In this document: one piece after another, positions 1-11,597 of the stretch
How the letters are laid out: each line of letters starts with the position of its first letter
Position numbering within the stretch: the stretch's first letter is position 1
The notes under the pieces: model-generated
What the model saw: the letters and a program-made list of their open reading frames with translations, nothing else
What the model was told of the DNA's origin: nothing
Database searches by the model: none
Program-made: the position numbers and the translations under genes
Origin: Isoetes taiwanensis
Taxonomy: Eukaryota; Streptophyta; Lycopodiopsida; Isoetales; Isoetaceae
Direction of reading: 5' to 3'
Assembly (NCBI GenBank): GCA_021234155.1
Contig: JAJEKV010000093.1
Coordinates: 4,007,647 to 4,071,646, forward strand
DNA: 64,000 bases

Positions 1-2289
1 TCTTAGCAAGCCAGCTAGTTGGCAGGGGTTTAGGAATTGTGCCACACGTTGGCATGACACACCAACACGCATTTCTATATACCATCATCAAGTGTCTTCC
101 GCCATACCTTTTATAGCATAGATAATTGTCCAAAAATTCATTCTACCAAGGTATTTTAGCTCAACACACCAAGTATACTCAGAGATATAGGTCTCTATGA
201 CCCCATGATAGTAGATATGCATGTTTAATTGGGTTTAGATTAGATAGAAGGCACAAATATAGGAACTGTAGAGACGATATACATAAATAATTGTTGTTTG
301 TTGTAGTATTAGCTGCTTCGTGCCCTTTAGGGCAGTCAAATAGGCCAGGCGAACCTTTGAGTTGCAGATCCTTAACCCCTCAACATCGTAGATACTTGAC
401 CACATCAAGCAATTCGAAAGGAGAGGACAATCTTATGGAGGAAGCTTCGGCAGTGTCAAAGATCAAGATGGTGAACAGGGGAGCTTGCATAAGTAGTGAA
501 GAGGAGACTACAGAAACGGCGATTGAGAAAACAAGAACAAACGCATGAGTTGCCAAGAAAGGCTATTCAACAACCAATGAGCATCAGGGCACTTACATCA
601 TTGATCGCATTAGAGAAGGAACATCTTCAGCCAAGGACGTTCTCCAAGTGTCATATTGTCTCGAGAAAGGACTCCATATCGATGGGCTATTATCACAACT
701 CCATCATCAACATGTAGAAGACTTCATCAAATATTCACATTTCAAGTCTTTAAGAGATGAGGCCAAATATACCTCCTGAAAAAGGTAACCATCTCAGACA
801 TATAGGATGGCAGGATCGGATATAGACTTCAAGCAGAAATGCTTTGACTAAATATGAATTACAAGCCATCAACGCTAGACTGCTCAAGAATAGGACTATG
901 GTTGGACCACAACCAACTTCTTCATCGCCAGCCTCGATTATCCAAGGCAGCTATACACCAACCTCGACAACACCATCTCCTTGCAAAAAATATCATGATG
1001 ACCTTCTAGCCTTAGAGTTTGAGGTCAGGTAGCAACAAGAAGAGGCACCATGCAGGGACCAAATAACAACACTAATAGTTGATTACTTCAAGATTATAGA
1101 CCCTGCACATGGTCGCGAATAGGCCTAACTCTCAAGAAGAGAGGGTGAATAATTCGAAGTGGTAAAGCACTCAACATCATCATCATTCTTATAATGGCAA
1201 TATAGGAGTGCCAAGACAAAGAATTGACAGGAATGAGATTGACAGTCATTACAATAATATCAAACCAAAAGAAGGATCATCCTCAAATCTTCTAACTTCT
1301 AAAACATGACGAATTATCATGGAAGATATTATAGAGTGGGAGAACATTATCTTCAAGCTTTGGGATGAGGCATCAAGACCTTACATCGTCAACTACGTCA
1401 TCAAATCCACTAGAATGGATACCCCTAAGGAAGAAAGTCAATATCAACATCAAGGAGGAACACAATTAAAATGAGTTCGACAAAAAGAGCAAGGCATATA
1501 AATAGTTATGGAACTTCTCAAGGAGATCAGATTCTCCAGCAACTCCTTGCTACTGCAATGACCTATGGGTAGATAGTCGAGTCTTTTTTCTTAATGTAAC
1601 ACGACCACGTGCTTCTAGGTGGATTATTGATTACCTTTGCACATAGACAAAGGGGTTTTGAATTTGTTTTATGAGAATGCAGAAGTGTACTCAGCTAGAA
1701 ATGTAAATTTGATGAGACCATCACTAATTAAAATTTTATTCATGTAACTATATGTATTGGGGTTTTCTGTGGGCCAACACTCAAAGCACCCAAATATTGC
1801 CCAGCAAATGTAACGACCATACGGATATATACTCGTATCTATAAAGATGGTCATCACATGGATGCAAAAGAATAGTTGCACAAAGCGGGGCTTACACTCG
1901 CAACCTTCTAGTTGCGAATTGTGCATCTTTGTGAAGTAGCTGCCAATACTTGTTAAAGACATTCCCTTGTGTCTTGTTCATATGCGAATCTATTTCCAAG
2001 AGGTTCTGGAACATTTCAGAACCTACATGCATGCACGACTAGATGTATATAGAGGCCTATTATTCTTGCTGAACCATTTCAGTTCAATGCCATCTTGAGC
2101 TTTCTAGATATCTGTCTTATGTTTATACTTGCCTTCGTGCTATTGTATTCTTGATTCTTCGTTATGTATCAAATTTCTTGCTGATCTTTGCATATTTCTC
2201 GCATATTCCTTGCATATTTTCCACATATTTTCCTTATTCTCTCGTAGGTTCATGGCAGTTTGAACCTAAGCATCCGATCGATTATCACT
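1..2289. other. No recognisable gene
   Basis: Only short open frames occur here, full of stops on both strands. The stretch 844-1500 (+) has a low-complexity Ser/Thr/Pro-rich frame and polar, charged fragments that could be decayed retroelement gag, but no zinc knuckle or other diagnostic motif is visible. Around 2,180-2,240 there is a short T-rich stretch with a repeated gcatatt word. I assign no function. Confidence 0.5.
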
Positions 2290-4100
2290 TTTAGAAGTTC
2301 CCACGGTGTAGAAATCAACTATGCGATTTATGGCAAGGACCTTTTGAGGATAGTTAATTCTTTCGAGAAATGGAGACGTTTTTTAGAAGGATCCCTTCAT
2401 AAGGTCATAATGTATACTGATCATCAAAATCTAGAATATTTTTAGTTTGCTCGAGTGCTCAACCGATATCAGGCCCAGTGGCATACTCAAGTATTATCCT
2501 GCATTAATTTATGATCAAGTACAATCTTGGGTCTCTCCAGCGAAAGCCTGATGCTTTGCATCGACACTCATATCGTGAGCCTAAGCCAAGTGATCTTGCA
2601 TTTGATCAACAATCACAGTTTAGTCTAGGGCCTGATCGATTCCAGCTTATAGCCATCACTTTGTTTGAGAGATCTCATGATACATTCTTATTGGAGTTTG
2701 TTTCGGTATCTCCCCCCTTGGACCCATTGGCTCAAGATGTATTTTTGCATTTTGGCTTAGCATCATCTTCTCGGTAAATGCAGTTGGATTATTATCGTTC
2801 TGAGATTTGAGATGGGCTTCAGTTCTGCGATGGACTTCTGTATGTTCCGGATGGCACCTCTAGGTTTCGGATTCTCCAGGCTTGCTATGACTCACCTATG
2901 GCCAAACATTTTAGAGTAAAGAAACTTATTAGTCGAGAGTATTTGTGGCTTGGGCTCTGCCGCTATGGCAAAGTTTGTATTCAACCCTGTGATATCTAGT
3001 GTTGAGCAAAGATTTTGACACAACTTTGTCAAGGGCTTCTTCAGCCACTGCCTGCCCTAAATGGATCTTAGAAGAGTATTTATGTAGAGCTTATTTCGGA
3101 GTTGCCACTCTCTCAGGGCTATGTTGCCATCATGGTCGATATTAATCGCTTCTCTAATATGGCTAATTTCATTCCTTGCAACGCCACCATCACCAAGGAG
3201 GGAACATCTCTTCTTCTTCTTCTTCTTCTTCTTCTTCTTCTTCTTCTTCTTCTTCTTCTTCTTCTTCTTCTTCTTCTTCTTCTTCTTGAAGTAGTTAGGC
3301 TCATGGATTGCCAGACACTATTGTTAGTAATCATAGACTTCAATTCATCACAGGCTTTTGGAGCTATTACATGTTGATCGCTCATTGACTTTCGATCATC
3401 ATTCAAAAAGTAATAGGCTAGCAGAGAGCACTAATCAGACTCTGAAAGAATATTTGAGGTGATTTATCAGTTACCAGCAAAATAATTGGATTGATTGACT
3501 TCCATTAGCCGAATTTACCTATAATAACTTAGTACATACTTCCACTGACCGGAATCCATTCTTTTTGAACTCTGGCCAACATCTTGTTGGTATTATCTTA
3601 GTGCTGCTAGATATGACTCTGTCAATCCTAGTGCCTTGACTCGAGAAACTCCATACTCTTCAATCAGATCTTCAATACTATCTGCTCCGTGCACATGATC
3701 ACTATCGGCATTATGTTGATTTAATCGTGATGAAGCTCCTACATTTATATTGGTGATTTTGTCTGGCTTCTCCATAGGGACATCACGTCCCTGCAACAAG
3801 CTTAACTATCATTGCCTTGGTCCTTACCGCATTATGATCCATATTAGCGATGTGGGATTCTGCTCGAGCTCCCTCCAATTGTTCATCCAATATTTCATAT
3901 TTCTCTATTGGAGCCCTATACACCTAATCCCTTCCCGGATCGCGTTCCTCCACCACCTCTATTAGTGAAAATTGCTGATTACAAGGAGTTTGAGATTCAA
4001 GAGATTTTGGATTCTAAGTTTCTTCGTCGGCAGTTATATGCTTTGTCGATTGGGAAGGATATTCTCCGTGATCGAACCTGGAAACTTGTCGAGATTTGAC
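2290..4100 (+). mobile_element. Decayed Ty3/gypsy chromovirus pol (RNase H, integrase, chromodomain)
   Basis: A degenerate pol read on the plus strand. RNase H is seen at about 2,300-2,580 (NYAIYGKDLL, then YTDHQNLEYF, then a GSLQRKPDALHRHS end like the usual KPDALSR). The integrase zinc-binding region is at about 2,830-3,010 (LLYVPDG, DSPMAKHF, with the first His apparently Tyr). The catalytic core starts at about 3,060 (ELPLSQGYVAIMVDINRF) and resumes after a microsatellite at 3,288 (EVVRL) through LPLAEFTYNN near 3,510. A chromodomain-like end is at about 3,960-4,100 (EFEIQEILDSK, RTWKLVE), which in this superfamily marks chromoviruses. No RT, gag or LTR was found. There are many stops and frameshifts, so it is dead. 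The family call is strong; the lineage within chromoviruses is not resolved. Confidence 0.85.
3210..3287 (+). repeat. (CTT)26 microsatellite inside the integrase core
   Basis: An uninterrupted 78-bp run of CTT. In the integrase frame it encodes 26 consecutive leucines between residues reading EGTS and EVVRL, a site where related integrases carry only a few residues (typically one or two hydrophobic ones before EVVRL). It therefore looks like in-frame expansion of one or two Leu codons after insertion of the element. The opposite strand reads as poly-Arg or poly-Lys, but nothing supports that as a gene. Confidence 0.95.
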
Positions 4101-4138
4101 TTACGCTCCAATCAAAACTGCGAAATTCCACCAGACAA

Positions 4139-4169
4139 GTACTCCAACTCCAACTCCAACTCCAACTCT
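4139..4169 (+). repeat. (CTCCAA)n hexanucleotide tract
   Basis: About five short tandem copies of ctccaa lie just downstream of the chromodomain remnant. In the frame of a short downstream reading frame they give Asn-Ser repeats. Probably replication slippage; no function seen. Confidence 0.8.
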
Positions 4170-6687
4170 GAGGACTTGACCTTTGAAGACTCGAAGCCCT
4201 CGTCAAAAGCGAGTCATGAATCTATGTCAGATGGCCCTACAATAGTGAAGTCCCGAATACTTTCTAAAATACTAACCCGTTTGAATATTCCAACGACCAC
4301 GCCCAAACCACCAACGCTCAAACGACGTGACATTCCTCGTAAAGCGTAGGTCGTGTTTTATGGGCGGAAAGGGCAGCTCTTGGATGGCAGAGATGCATCC
4401 CACATCTACTTTCAGTGCATCATAGCCGTTCCATTTTAAGCCTTGTTTCTTTTGTTTTGCCGGAGAAGCAACTGCAGGATCCAGCTATGGGGGACAAAAG
4501 CTCGAGCTGGACTTGTTTACTCCTAAAACTTAATAATCTACAGATTTTTCCTGCACAATTTAGATCCTTAGCTTCGGCGCAGTATTGGGTTCAGCATTTT
4601 GATTTTTCGTGAACCAATGCGCATCTCTATTCGACTGAATTTGGGTATGAAGCTGCTCCCTGGAGGCCAGAATTCAAAAGGGGAGCTCTCATTCTTGGGT
4701 TTCAGTGCAGTAGATCTGTTTGTCTATGGCCCTGCGTAGCAGACGTAGCTCCCAGCAACTTCGTGCTACTGGTAAAACAACAAATGGAGACGATCTGTGG
4801 TTCTTTTTGTGGCACTGATAATCATTACCTCGTTAATCTTCTTGGCTGGACAAGCAGTGAATATCAGCTATAGTTTAGGTATGTAGTCATTAACTTGAAG
4901 TGTGCAATAGAGTTTCGAGTTGCTATTACAATAAAATGTAGATCGCAGATCAAAGTTCACAAAACATCCTGCTTACACGACAAAGATTTTAATAAGTTAG
5001 TACTTGCAGGCAAAGGAGAAATAGTCGATTGGTCATTTAACTTTGTAAGCAACCCTCACTTGCCATCATTTTTTCTTCAGTTTGATTAGTTAATATTCTT
5101 ATAGCTGGTTTTCTCACCGATTCACCAGATTGACACAGAAGGTAGCAGAACACTTAGTGCTTTCAAACAGTTTCAGACACTTCTCCCTGAAAAGGTTAGC
5201 TTACTCTTCGATTCTACAAACCCATTTTGGTGGAAGAAGTATGTAAGCGTAACATCTATTGAGTACTATTTATATCATTGCTGTGGTTCATTGAAATATG
5301 GCTGACCTTTCAAATCTCTTTAATTGAAAAACAAGCATTAAATATAAGGATGCTTTGGGGGATAAGATTGATTTTTCAAGTTCCCTACATGAAAATTAAG
5401 AAATCGAGCATTAAATCTAAGGATGCTTTTGGAGATAAAATTGAAAAGGTTGTTCTTGGGAGACACTAAATTGCATTTTGTTGGAGGAAAGGAAAGAGAG
5501 TGATAGTTTAAATTTGACCTGTACTTGTTATTGTCTGCGGAGACTGAATGATTTCCAACCACGTTAATATAAACTTCTTAGATTCAAACAAATGCGGAAC
5601 TAATCATTAGTCCAAGGCTTATGTTGAACTTCAGGTGACTTCAGAAGGACAGATGATTGCTTATTTTTATTGACATTTATTGCTAGGCAGTTATGCAAGT
5701 GACGCAAAGAATAGGCAGTTATGCAAGTGATGTAAAGAATACATAGATATATACATTTCTTGCCGCATTTCTTGAAAGCAATACTTGAAGGAACAGACTA
5801 GATTAGTTCCTGTACATGATAAATCTCTGCATATCTATGTTCTGTTACTAATCTGGTTATATGGCAGCCTAGTCCAATAGGGAGTCCCAAGCAATGACAA
5901 CGAGTCTAATTAGCTCATGCTCATGCCCTAAAAATGACAGTAGGATGTATAATATATTATTAAGGCCACAATTCTGTGGGTAATGTGGCTTAGTTGTGCT
6001 TATCTTGTTGTGTTTGCCCAAGGAACCTTCTGTTTTTGCTTGCCACAAAGTAATGCACGCTTATTCAATTCCTATTTTTGCTCCCCAGCTGTGTATGCTG
6101 TTAATTTGGTTACATACCCCTTAAATTATTGACATATCCAAGCTGCTGTATTGATGGTAGGCAAGATCTCTATGAGGTTGATGTAAAGCCGGCATCTGTA
6201 GGACAGCAGTCACAAGTAGCTAGCTGTACAACCTTTGAATGGACATGGGATTCTGCATACTGGTTCCTTTTATCGTAGCATTGATATGACATTTTTCGCT
6301 TTTGGCAGCACTTTGATTTGACCATGAAAGACTCCTGGTTTGCAGGTATTGCAAGCCATCTCTGCAGCGGCAGAAAGTTTTGGATTGGATAAAAATGTTT
6401 CATCTCCTAACGTCACCACTAATGTCACCTCTATAAACATTACAGCATACCAGGTATTACTACTTTCCTAGCTAAAGTACATTATGTGAAACTTATTTAA
6501 GATTCTTCATTACTTTGTCTTCAGGAAGATGGATCGTCCATTAAAGATCAAGAAGTATCCATACCTCAAACTAATCACTCCACTAATATAGAGTTTGACG
6601 ACCAGCCAAACCTAGATTTCAGAGGTAGTATCACACAGACATTTTTTCCTGCCGAGACATTGATTAATTGGAGCCTCCTTTTTCTAG

Positions 6688-7205
6688 ATGAAAAGAACAT
6701 GATTAGAGGCGAGACTCTGGCCCAGGTAGATACAACATCCAATACCAACAATGAAGATTGGCTGGAGGAAATTGATGAAGAGAAAGATGATGTAGCTGGT
6801 GAAGTAGCTTCCAATGTTTTTTTCCATGTCATGTTCTGTCTCTATTCTAAATATTGTAGAAAATACAAAAGTTTACTTTTGTTGTGGATGTTAAATTTTT
6901 TAGATGAAATGGACCTGGTTAGAACGGAGGTATTGACCCAGATAGATGCGACATCCAAGGTCAACAATGATAGCCATGAACTGATTGATGATCTAGATGG
7001 GCAGAAAACAGATCAAGCTGGTATATATTTCAATTTTCACATTTTTTATGTTTGCCATGAAAGTGGTTAATTTGGGATTTTGTAGGGGAAGCGAACACAA
7101 CTAAAAGTAAGATTCTGGCTCAGGTAGATGGAATATCCAAGCCAGTCAATGCAAATGAGCAGGAGCAAATACAAGGTATAGACAGCAAGGAAGCAAATAT
7201 GGCCG
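6688..7205 (+). repeat. Three tandemly duplicated stem-region exons of the GAUT gene
   Basis: Exons 6688-6798 (111 nt), 6904-7020 (117 nt) and 7086-7205 (120 nt) encode similar segments of about 40 residues. Each has a core of the type L-[AT]-Q-[VI]-D-x-[TI]-S-[NK], a run of Asn, and an acidic stretch ending in A-G. All three begin after a split glycine or aspartate codon and end on GC(T/C) G|gt, so they are symmetric phase 1-1 exons. Each is preceded by a T-rich acceptor ending TAG. This is the variable stem between the membrane anchor and the catalytic domain, so copy number can change without breaking the frame. Confidence 0.85.
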
Positions 7206-8379
7206 GTAAAATTGATTCTCAATACTTTTCCATGTTTAGGGCCTGCATTCATGTATATCTGTTCTTATGTCCATATATTTCAGGCATCGAGGGAGCAACA
7301 AAGACAATGGAAGACATTATATCTAAGCCTTCTAGGAGGGTAATTTAATGGTTCTATCAAATGGGATGTTCTATATGATAAACAAAGTATAAACACATTG
7401 TTCAATTGTTTTCACAGAGAAGGCGTAGGCGTCAAAAGTCATTGCAAACTGCATCTAAGGAGAGATTTAGACATGTGGATAGTAGGCAAGACAGTCAGAG
7501 GCCAAATGAAAAGTACTCAGATTTTCTGATCAAGACTGTACAAAATCAGCTTACAACAGGAAGAGCTTACATGATATTGGCACAGGAAAGACATGAGTTG
7601 AAACTTGTTCAAGATTTGGAACAACAGATCAATGAAATGCAAGATGCAATTGGAGATGCCAGTACTGATAAAGCACTGCCTAGAAGGTGATGTTTTACTT
7701 GCATCATGCATTTCATTGAGAAGATATCCCTTAACTTTTATTATGCTGCAGTATGCCTGTGAAAATAAGAGCTATGGAATCACTCTTATCCAAAGCAAAA
7801 TACCAGATTTACAACTGTCCTTCAACGGTGAAAAAGCTGATGACGATGCTACACAGTGCAGAAAAGAATACACATCTCTTGAAAAAGGAAAGCATCTATT
7901 TGAGCCAGATTGCTGCTAAGACTGTTCCAAAAGGCCTGCACTGCTTATCAATGCGGTTGACTGTGGAATACAATATACTGTCTATGAACAACCAACCGAT
8001 AATATTCTTGCCGCAGCCGTTGTTGTGAATTCAACAGTTATGCATGCAAAGGTATGGTCTTGTTTTCTGTATAAATGTCTTTAGTAAACAATTTTACAAC
8101 CGAGAACCATGCTAGGTTAGTAGATACACTTGAAATTGGAAAGCACGATGGCATCTGATCCAAGTTTACTTTTTTTTTTCTCGAAGCTTCCTGATGATTT
8201 TCCTTTAGGTTTCTTTTCTCTTTCCCCACACCATTCCAATGAGATTTTTTTATCAATTTTTTCTCAATGCAATTCGAATGTTCTCATTTCCCAAATAATA
8301 TGTAAGGTGACCCTTACGTGGTTTGAATTGTTTTGTTTCACAGTTTCACATTTACCTAACTTTGGGCGGTTGTGAACAG

Positions 8380-8963
8380 GAGCCTGATTTACATGTTTTT
8401 CATATAGTGACGGATAAGCTGAATTATGATGCTATGAGGATGTGGTTTTTGACGAATCCACCAGGGAATGCAACCATTGAGGTTCAAAACATTGATACCT
8501 TCACATGGCTTAACTCTACATACTCTCCAGTTTTGCGACAGCTTGAATCTGCGAATATGAAGAACTACTATTTTAAAACAAACAGTTTATCAAATGCGTC
8601 TGCTGCTACTGGCTTGAAATACCGCAATCCAAAATACCTATCAATGCTTAATCATCTACGATTTTATCTTCCTCAAATATATCCAAAATTGTCCAAGATG
8701 ATCTTTCTTGATGATGACATAATTGTCAAAAGAGATTTAAGCCCTTTGTGGGTTATTGATTTGCATGGCAACGTAAATGGTGCAGTAGAAACCTGCGGAG
8801 AAAGTTTTCACCGGTTTGATAAGTATCTTAACTTTTCGAATCCAATCATTGCCAGGAACTTTGATCCAAATGCTTGTGGCTGGGCCTACAGTATGAACGT
8901 ATTTGATTTACTGCAATGGAAGAAGAAAGACATTACTGGGATTTATCACGGGTGGCAAAAATG
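8380..8963 (+). other. Main GT8 catalytic exon of the GAUT pseudogene
   Basis: A long clean exon after acceptor gtgaacag, open for its whole length. It starts EPDLHVFHIVTDKLNYDAMRMW and contains the nucleotide-sugar and Mn-binding DDD (codons at 8,710-8,718) and the NACGWAYSMNVFDL block. It ends ..ATG|gtattgg. The final WQKM codons need one more A in the run at 8,957-8,961 to join in frame to the NEDRTLW start of the next exon at 9,074. Kept separate because it is the part best suited to family placement. Confidence 0.85.
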
Positions 8964-9380
8964 GTATTGGCTACTTCTCGCTTAAAATCTTTTTGTATTT
9001 TTGTCCTTTGTGCATTGGTTTGTAATAGTTTCAGCTTGTTGGATTGGACTGATATACATGTGATCTCAAACAGAATGAAGATCGAACACTCTGGAAGTTG
9101 GGCACATTACCACCAGGACTTATCACATTCTATAACTTGACATATCCACTAGAAAGCATTGGCATGTCCTGGGACTTGGTTATAGACCTGATGTGCCACA
9201 AAAAAGATGATGTTGATAAGGCTGCTGTTCTACATTTCAATGGCAATATATGAAGCCCTGGCTGGAAATAAGCATTCCCAAATACAAGCGATATTGGACA
9301 AAATACGTGAGATACGATAATCCATTTGTACAAGGTTGTAACATCAGCCTTAATAAAGGTGGACCCTATATTTATTTGGA

Positions 9381-9948
9381 TCTGCCGAATTCAATTCCAT
9401 TTATTCAGATTCTTTTTTGCTTGCTTGAAATAACCCATACTTGTGCATGGAAAGCGTCAAAGTGCCAATGAAAGATCTCTACAACTTGAAGGTAATATGT
9501 TGGACAAAACCTTTACCATCCATTGCATTTATATAATTATAAGTCATGGCTTGGTTGCAGGCACGGTTTGGAGATCTACCACAGTTGGTTGATTGATTTC
9601 TGTGCATTCTTTGGACTTGCAAAATCCTCTGTAGAGATCATTCATATTTTGCAAGCAACAACTTGGAGGTGCTTGAAATTTGAAATGGTACCATCAATGG
9701 GATGTATGAATTGGATCCAACAAGCAAGCTTAGCAATGGAAGGTCCCAAATTTATGATAAATACAGAAGACATAGGATTTGGTTGCTTAGTGTTCCTTCT
9801 TTCCACAATGGCATGTTTGCAATGTTACGGTAAAATCTCAAAATGCCAAGAAGTAAAAGATGTTTAATCATTCTAAATGAATGGCGCCACTACCATGGGC
9901 TTATCTAAATGTAACTTGGTAAAAATATAATAATAATAATATATTTAA
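9381..9948. other. No recognised gene; downstream flank of the GAUT pseudogene
   Basis: Several splice-like signals occur (aag|gtaatatg at about 9,490; ttgcag at about 9,561) and short frames run between them, one open from 9,523 to 9,867. I could not match any to a known family. It may be the 3' untranslated part of the GAUT gene or a remnant of another gene. A short (AAT)n tract lies at 9,927-9,944, next to the 3' end of the following LINE. Confidence 0.4.
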
Positions 9949-11393
9949 TCATGCCCTTTGGGACCTTGGAGTGATGGAGCGGCAGGTTACAACATCTCTT
10001 TTTGTTTTTAACAAATCTATTTTACTCATGTATAAACCTAAAGCATCAGGTGACATATCTAACAGTGAATGAAAGCTGATGAAGTTGATGTCAAAGACAT
10101 CTCGTAAGTGTTGATAAGCCGAGTAATGAAGGAAGACATGTGCCTCGTCTTCCACTTTGTTTGATTCACATAACAAGCATTTTCAATCTTCTATTGGAAT
10201 CTTTGCCCAACCCCCTGTCTCTACTCCAAGACGATGAGAACTAGTTCTGTACCTGGCAATGGTCTGTTTTGTATGTCTTGGTACCTTCGACCCTAAATAT
10301 GCTTGGTTTGTGTATAGAGCCATAGGTTTTACTTCTTCTCTATAATAATCCATCCGAAACCCTGGTTTGGCCCAATGTTTGTTCACAGCTAGCATCTACA
10401 TTAAATCTTTCGTCCCTACATCCGTGTCTGGCCAATTATCCACAGTAATCGCCCAATTCTCAGCCCATTTTGTAGCATCACTGTACCAACTCGATTCCGT
10501 TGATTGGTTCATCGCCTCCTTGGAGAAGCCGTTATCAGCTTGTTTTCGTGGCCTGTTGACAAAGTTTATGGTCTGATTCAAGGCGTCATCTTCCAACGGG
10601 ATCAATTCCGCCTCGACTAAAATTATTGCACGAGGAGTTTGGTGTTTAATACCTAGTTCTTCTATCAAGGAAGCTTTCAAAACAGCTTCTATTTGGTCCC
10701 AATACTCTCTTGAGATAGCTGGCCCAATCTGTGAGACATAATTTGTGGCATTTCCTCAACATGCCATACAAAGCCACTTTTCCTCCGGCAATTCTTTTCT
10801 TTATGCATGCTTTCCATCTGTAATTAGAATAGAACTGAAACCCAAGTATTTGTAACAATCCATGACTTCTAGTTTATCTCCATTGTAGAACAGGTCTAGT
10901 CTACTTACAGTCCCACATATCATTGCCTTCGACTTCCCCAGATTAACCTGCATCTTTCTTTCTTCATAGAAATGTGCTAACACATCTAGATGTCTTTGTA
11001 ATACTTTAGGTCTATCTGCGAGAAGAATCATATCGTCTGCATACAGTAAAAGCTGGATCACAAAATTACCTAACCGGGTACCCTCTGTACCACTATTCCG
11101 AAGCCATTCCTCAAGTTCATCAATATACAGACCGAACAAAGTAGGTGACAAAGGGTAGCCCTGCCGTACCCCTATGGTGTTATCTACTAGGTCTGATACT
11201 CCAGTTCCCAGATTGATAACCACGTCCTCATACAGGCAAGCCACTGAGCTCCATAAAGAATCTGGACACCTAGCCTTTCCATTCTCCTATCTAGGTCATC
11301 CCTTGGCACAGTATCTAAAGCAATCTTGCCAACTATTACAATGATGTCCTGGTTTTCTCTGCTTACTGCACCCAAAGCTTGCATCTGCGGCAT
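9949..11393 (-). mobile_element. 5'-truncated LINE ORF2, minus strand
   Basis: Reading leftwards from about 11,393, the fragment starts at RT motif A (ALDTVPRDDL). It runs through GVRQGYPLSPTLFGLYIDEL and the catalytic LLLYADDMILLA, then LQRHLDVL, then KSKAMI, and continues into the conserved ELGIKHQTP region and a C-terminal Cys/His cluster near 10,140 (CESNKVEDEAHVF). These are non-LTR retrotransposon features. The GVxQGxPLSPTLFGLxID wording differs from the usual plant L1 clade and resembles LINEs I associate with algae, non-seed plants and animals. There are frame breaks between blocks, so it is inactive. No endonuclease is present because the 5' half is missing. Confidence 0.85.
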
Positions 11394-11597
11394 GAATTGG
11401 GAGATTTGTTAGCAAGATAGCATCTAGACCCAAGTAACTTGGGTATGAAAGTCTTATTGGTTCGTTGCGCGTTAATAGATCCTTTCAAGACAACCTTCAA
11501 ATAAGCATGATTGGATTGCTACTTATCTCAAAATTTGTGATTAAGTGGGAGCTTCTAAGGGGCATCGCATAATCTACTGTACTCTCCCCTAATGGAG

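Larger units (their letters stand above)
4726..9380 (+). pseudogene. GAUT1-4-clade galacturonosyltransferase (GT8), disrupted
   Basis: Homologue of the Golgi type II glycosyltransferases that add galacturonic acid from UDP-GalA to homogalacturonan. Exon 1 begins at ATG 4,726 with a basic N-terminus and, after a 1-nt frame break near 4,780, a hydrophobic anchor (LFVALIIITSLIFLAG). Clear exons: 6345-6452, 6525-6624, 6688-6798, 6904-7020, 7086-7205, 7284-7339, 7418-7686, 7752-8051, 8380-8963 and 9074 to about 9,350, nearly all with GT/AG borders. The GT8 catalytic DDD is at 8,710-8,718 (FLDDDIIV); CGESFHRFDKYLNFSNP and GTLPPGLITFYNL are typical of the clade. Breaks: about 20 codons missing with a frame change near 7,985; one A lost in the run at 8,957-8,961; indels near 9,152, 9,198 and 9,248. 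The usual stop after CNIS is absent. The best call is a pseudogene; indel-type assembly error is the alternative. Confidence 0.85.

Noticed and set aside
3119..3406. Minus-strand frame with a long poly-Arg run
   Set aside because: It is the complement of the CTT microsatellite inside the integrase; the surrounding residues match the integrase on the plus strand.
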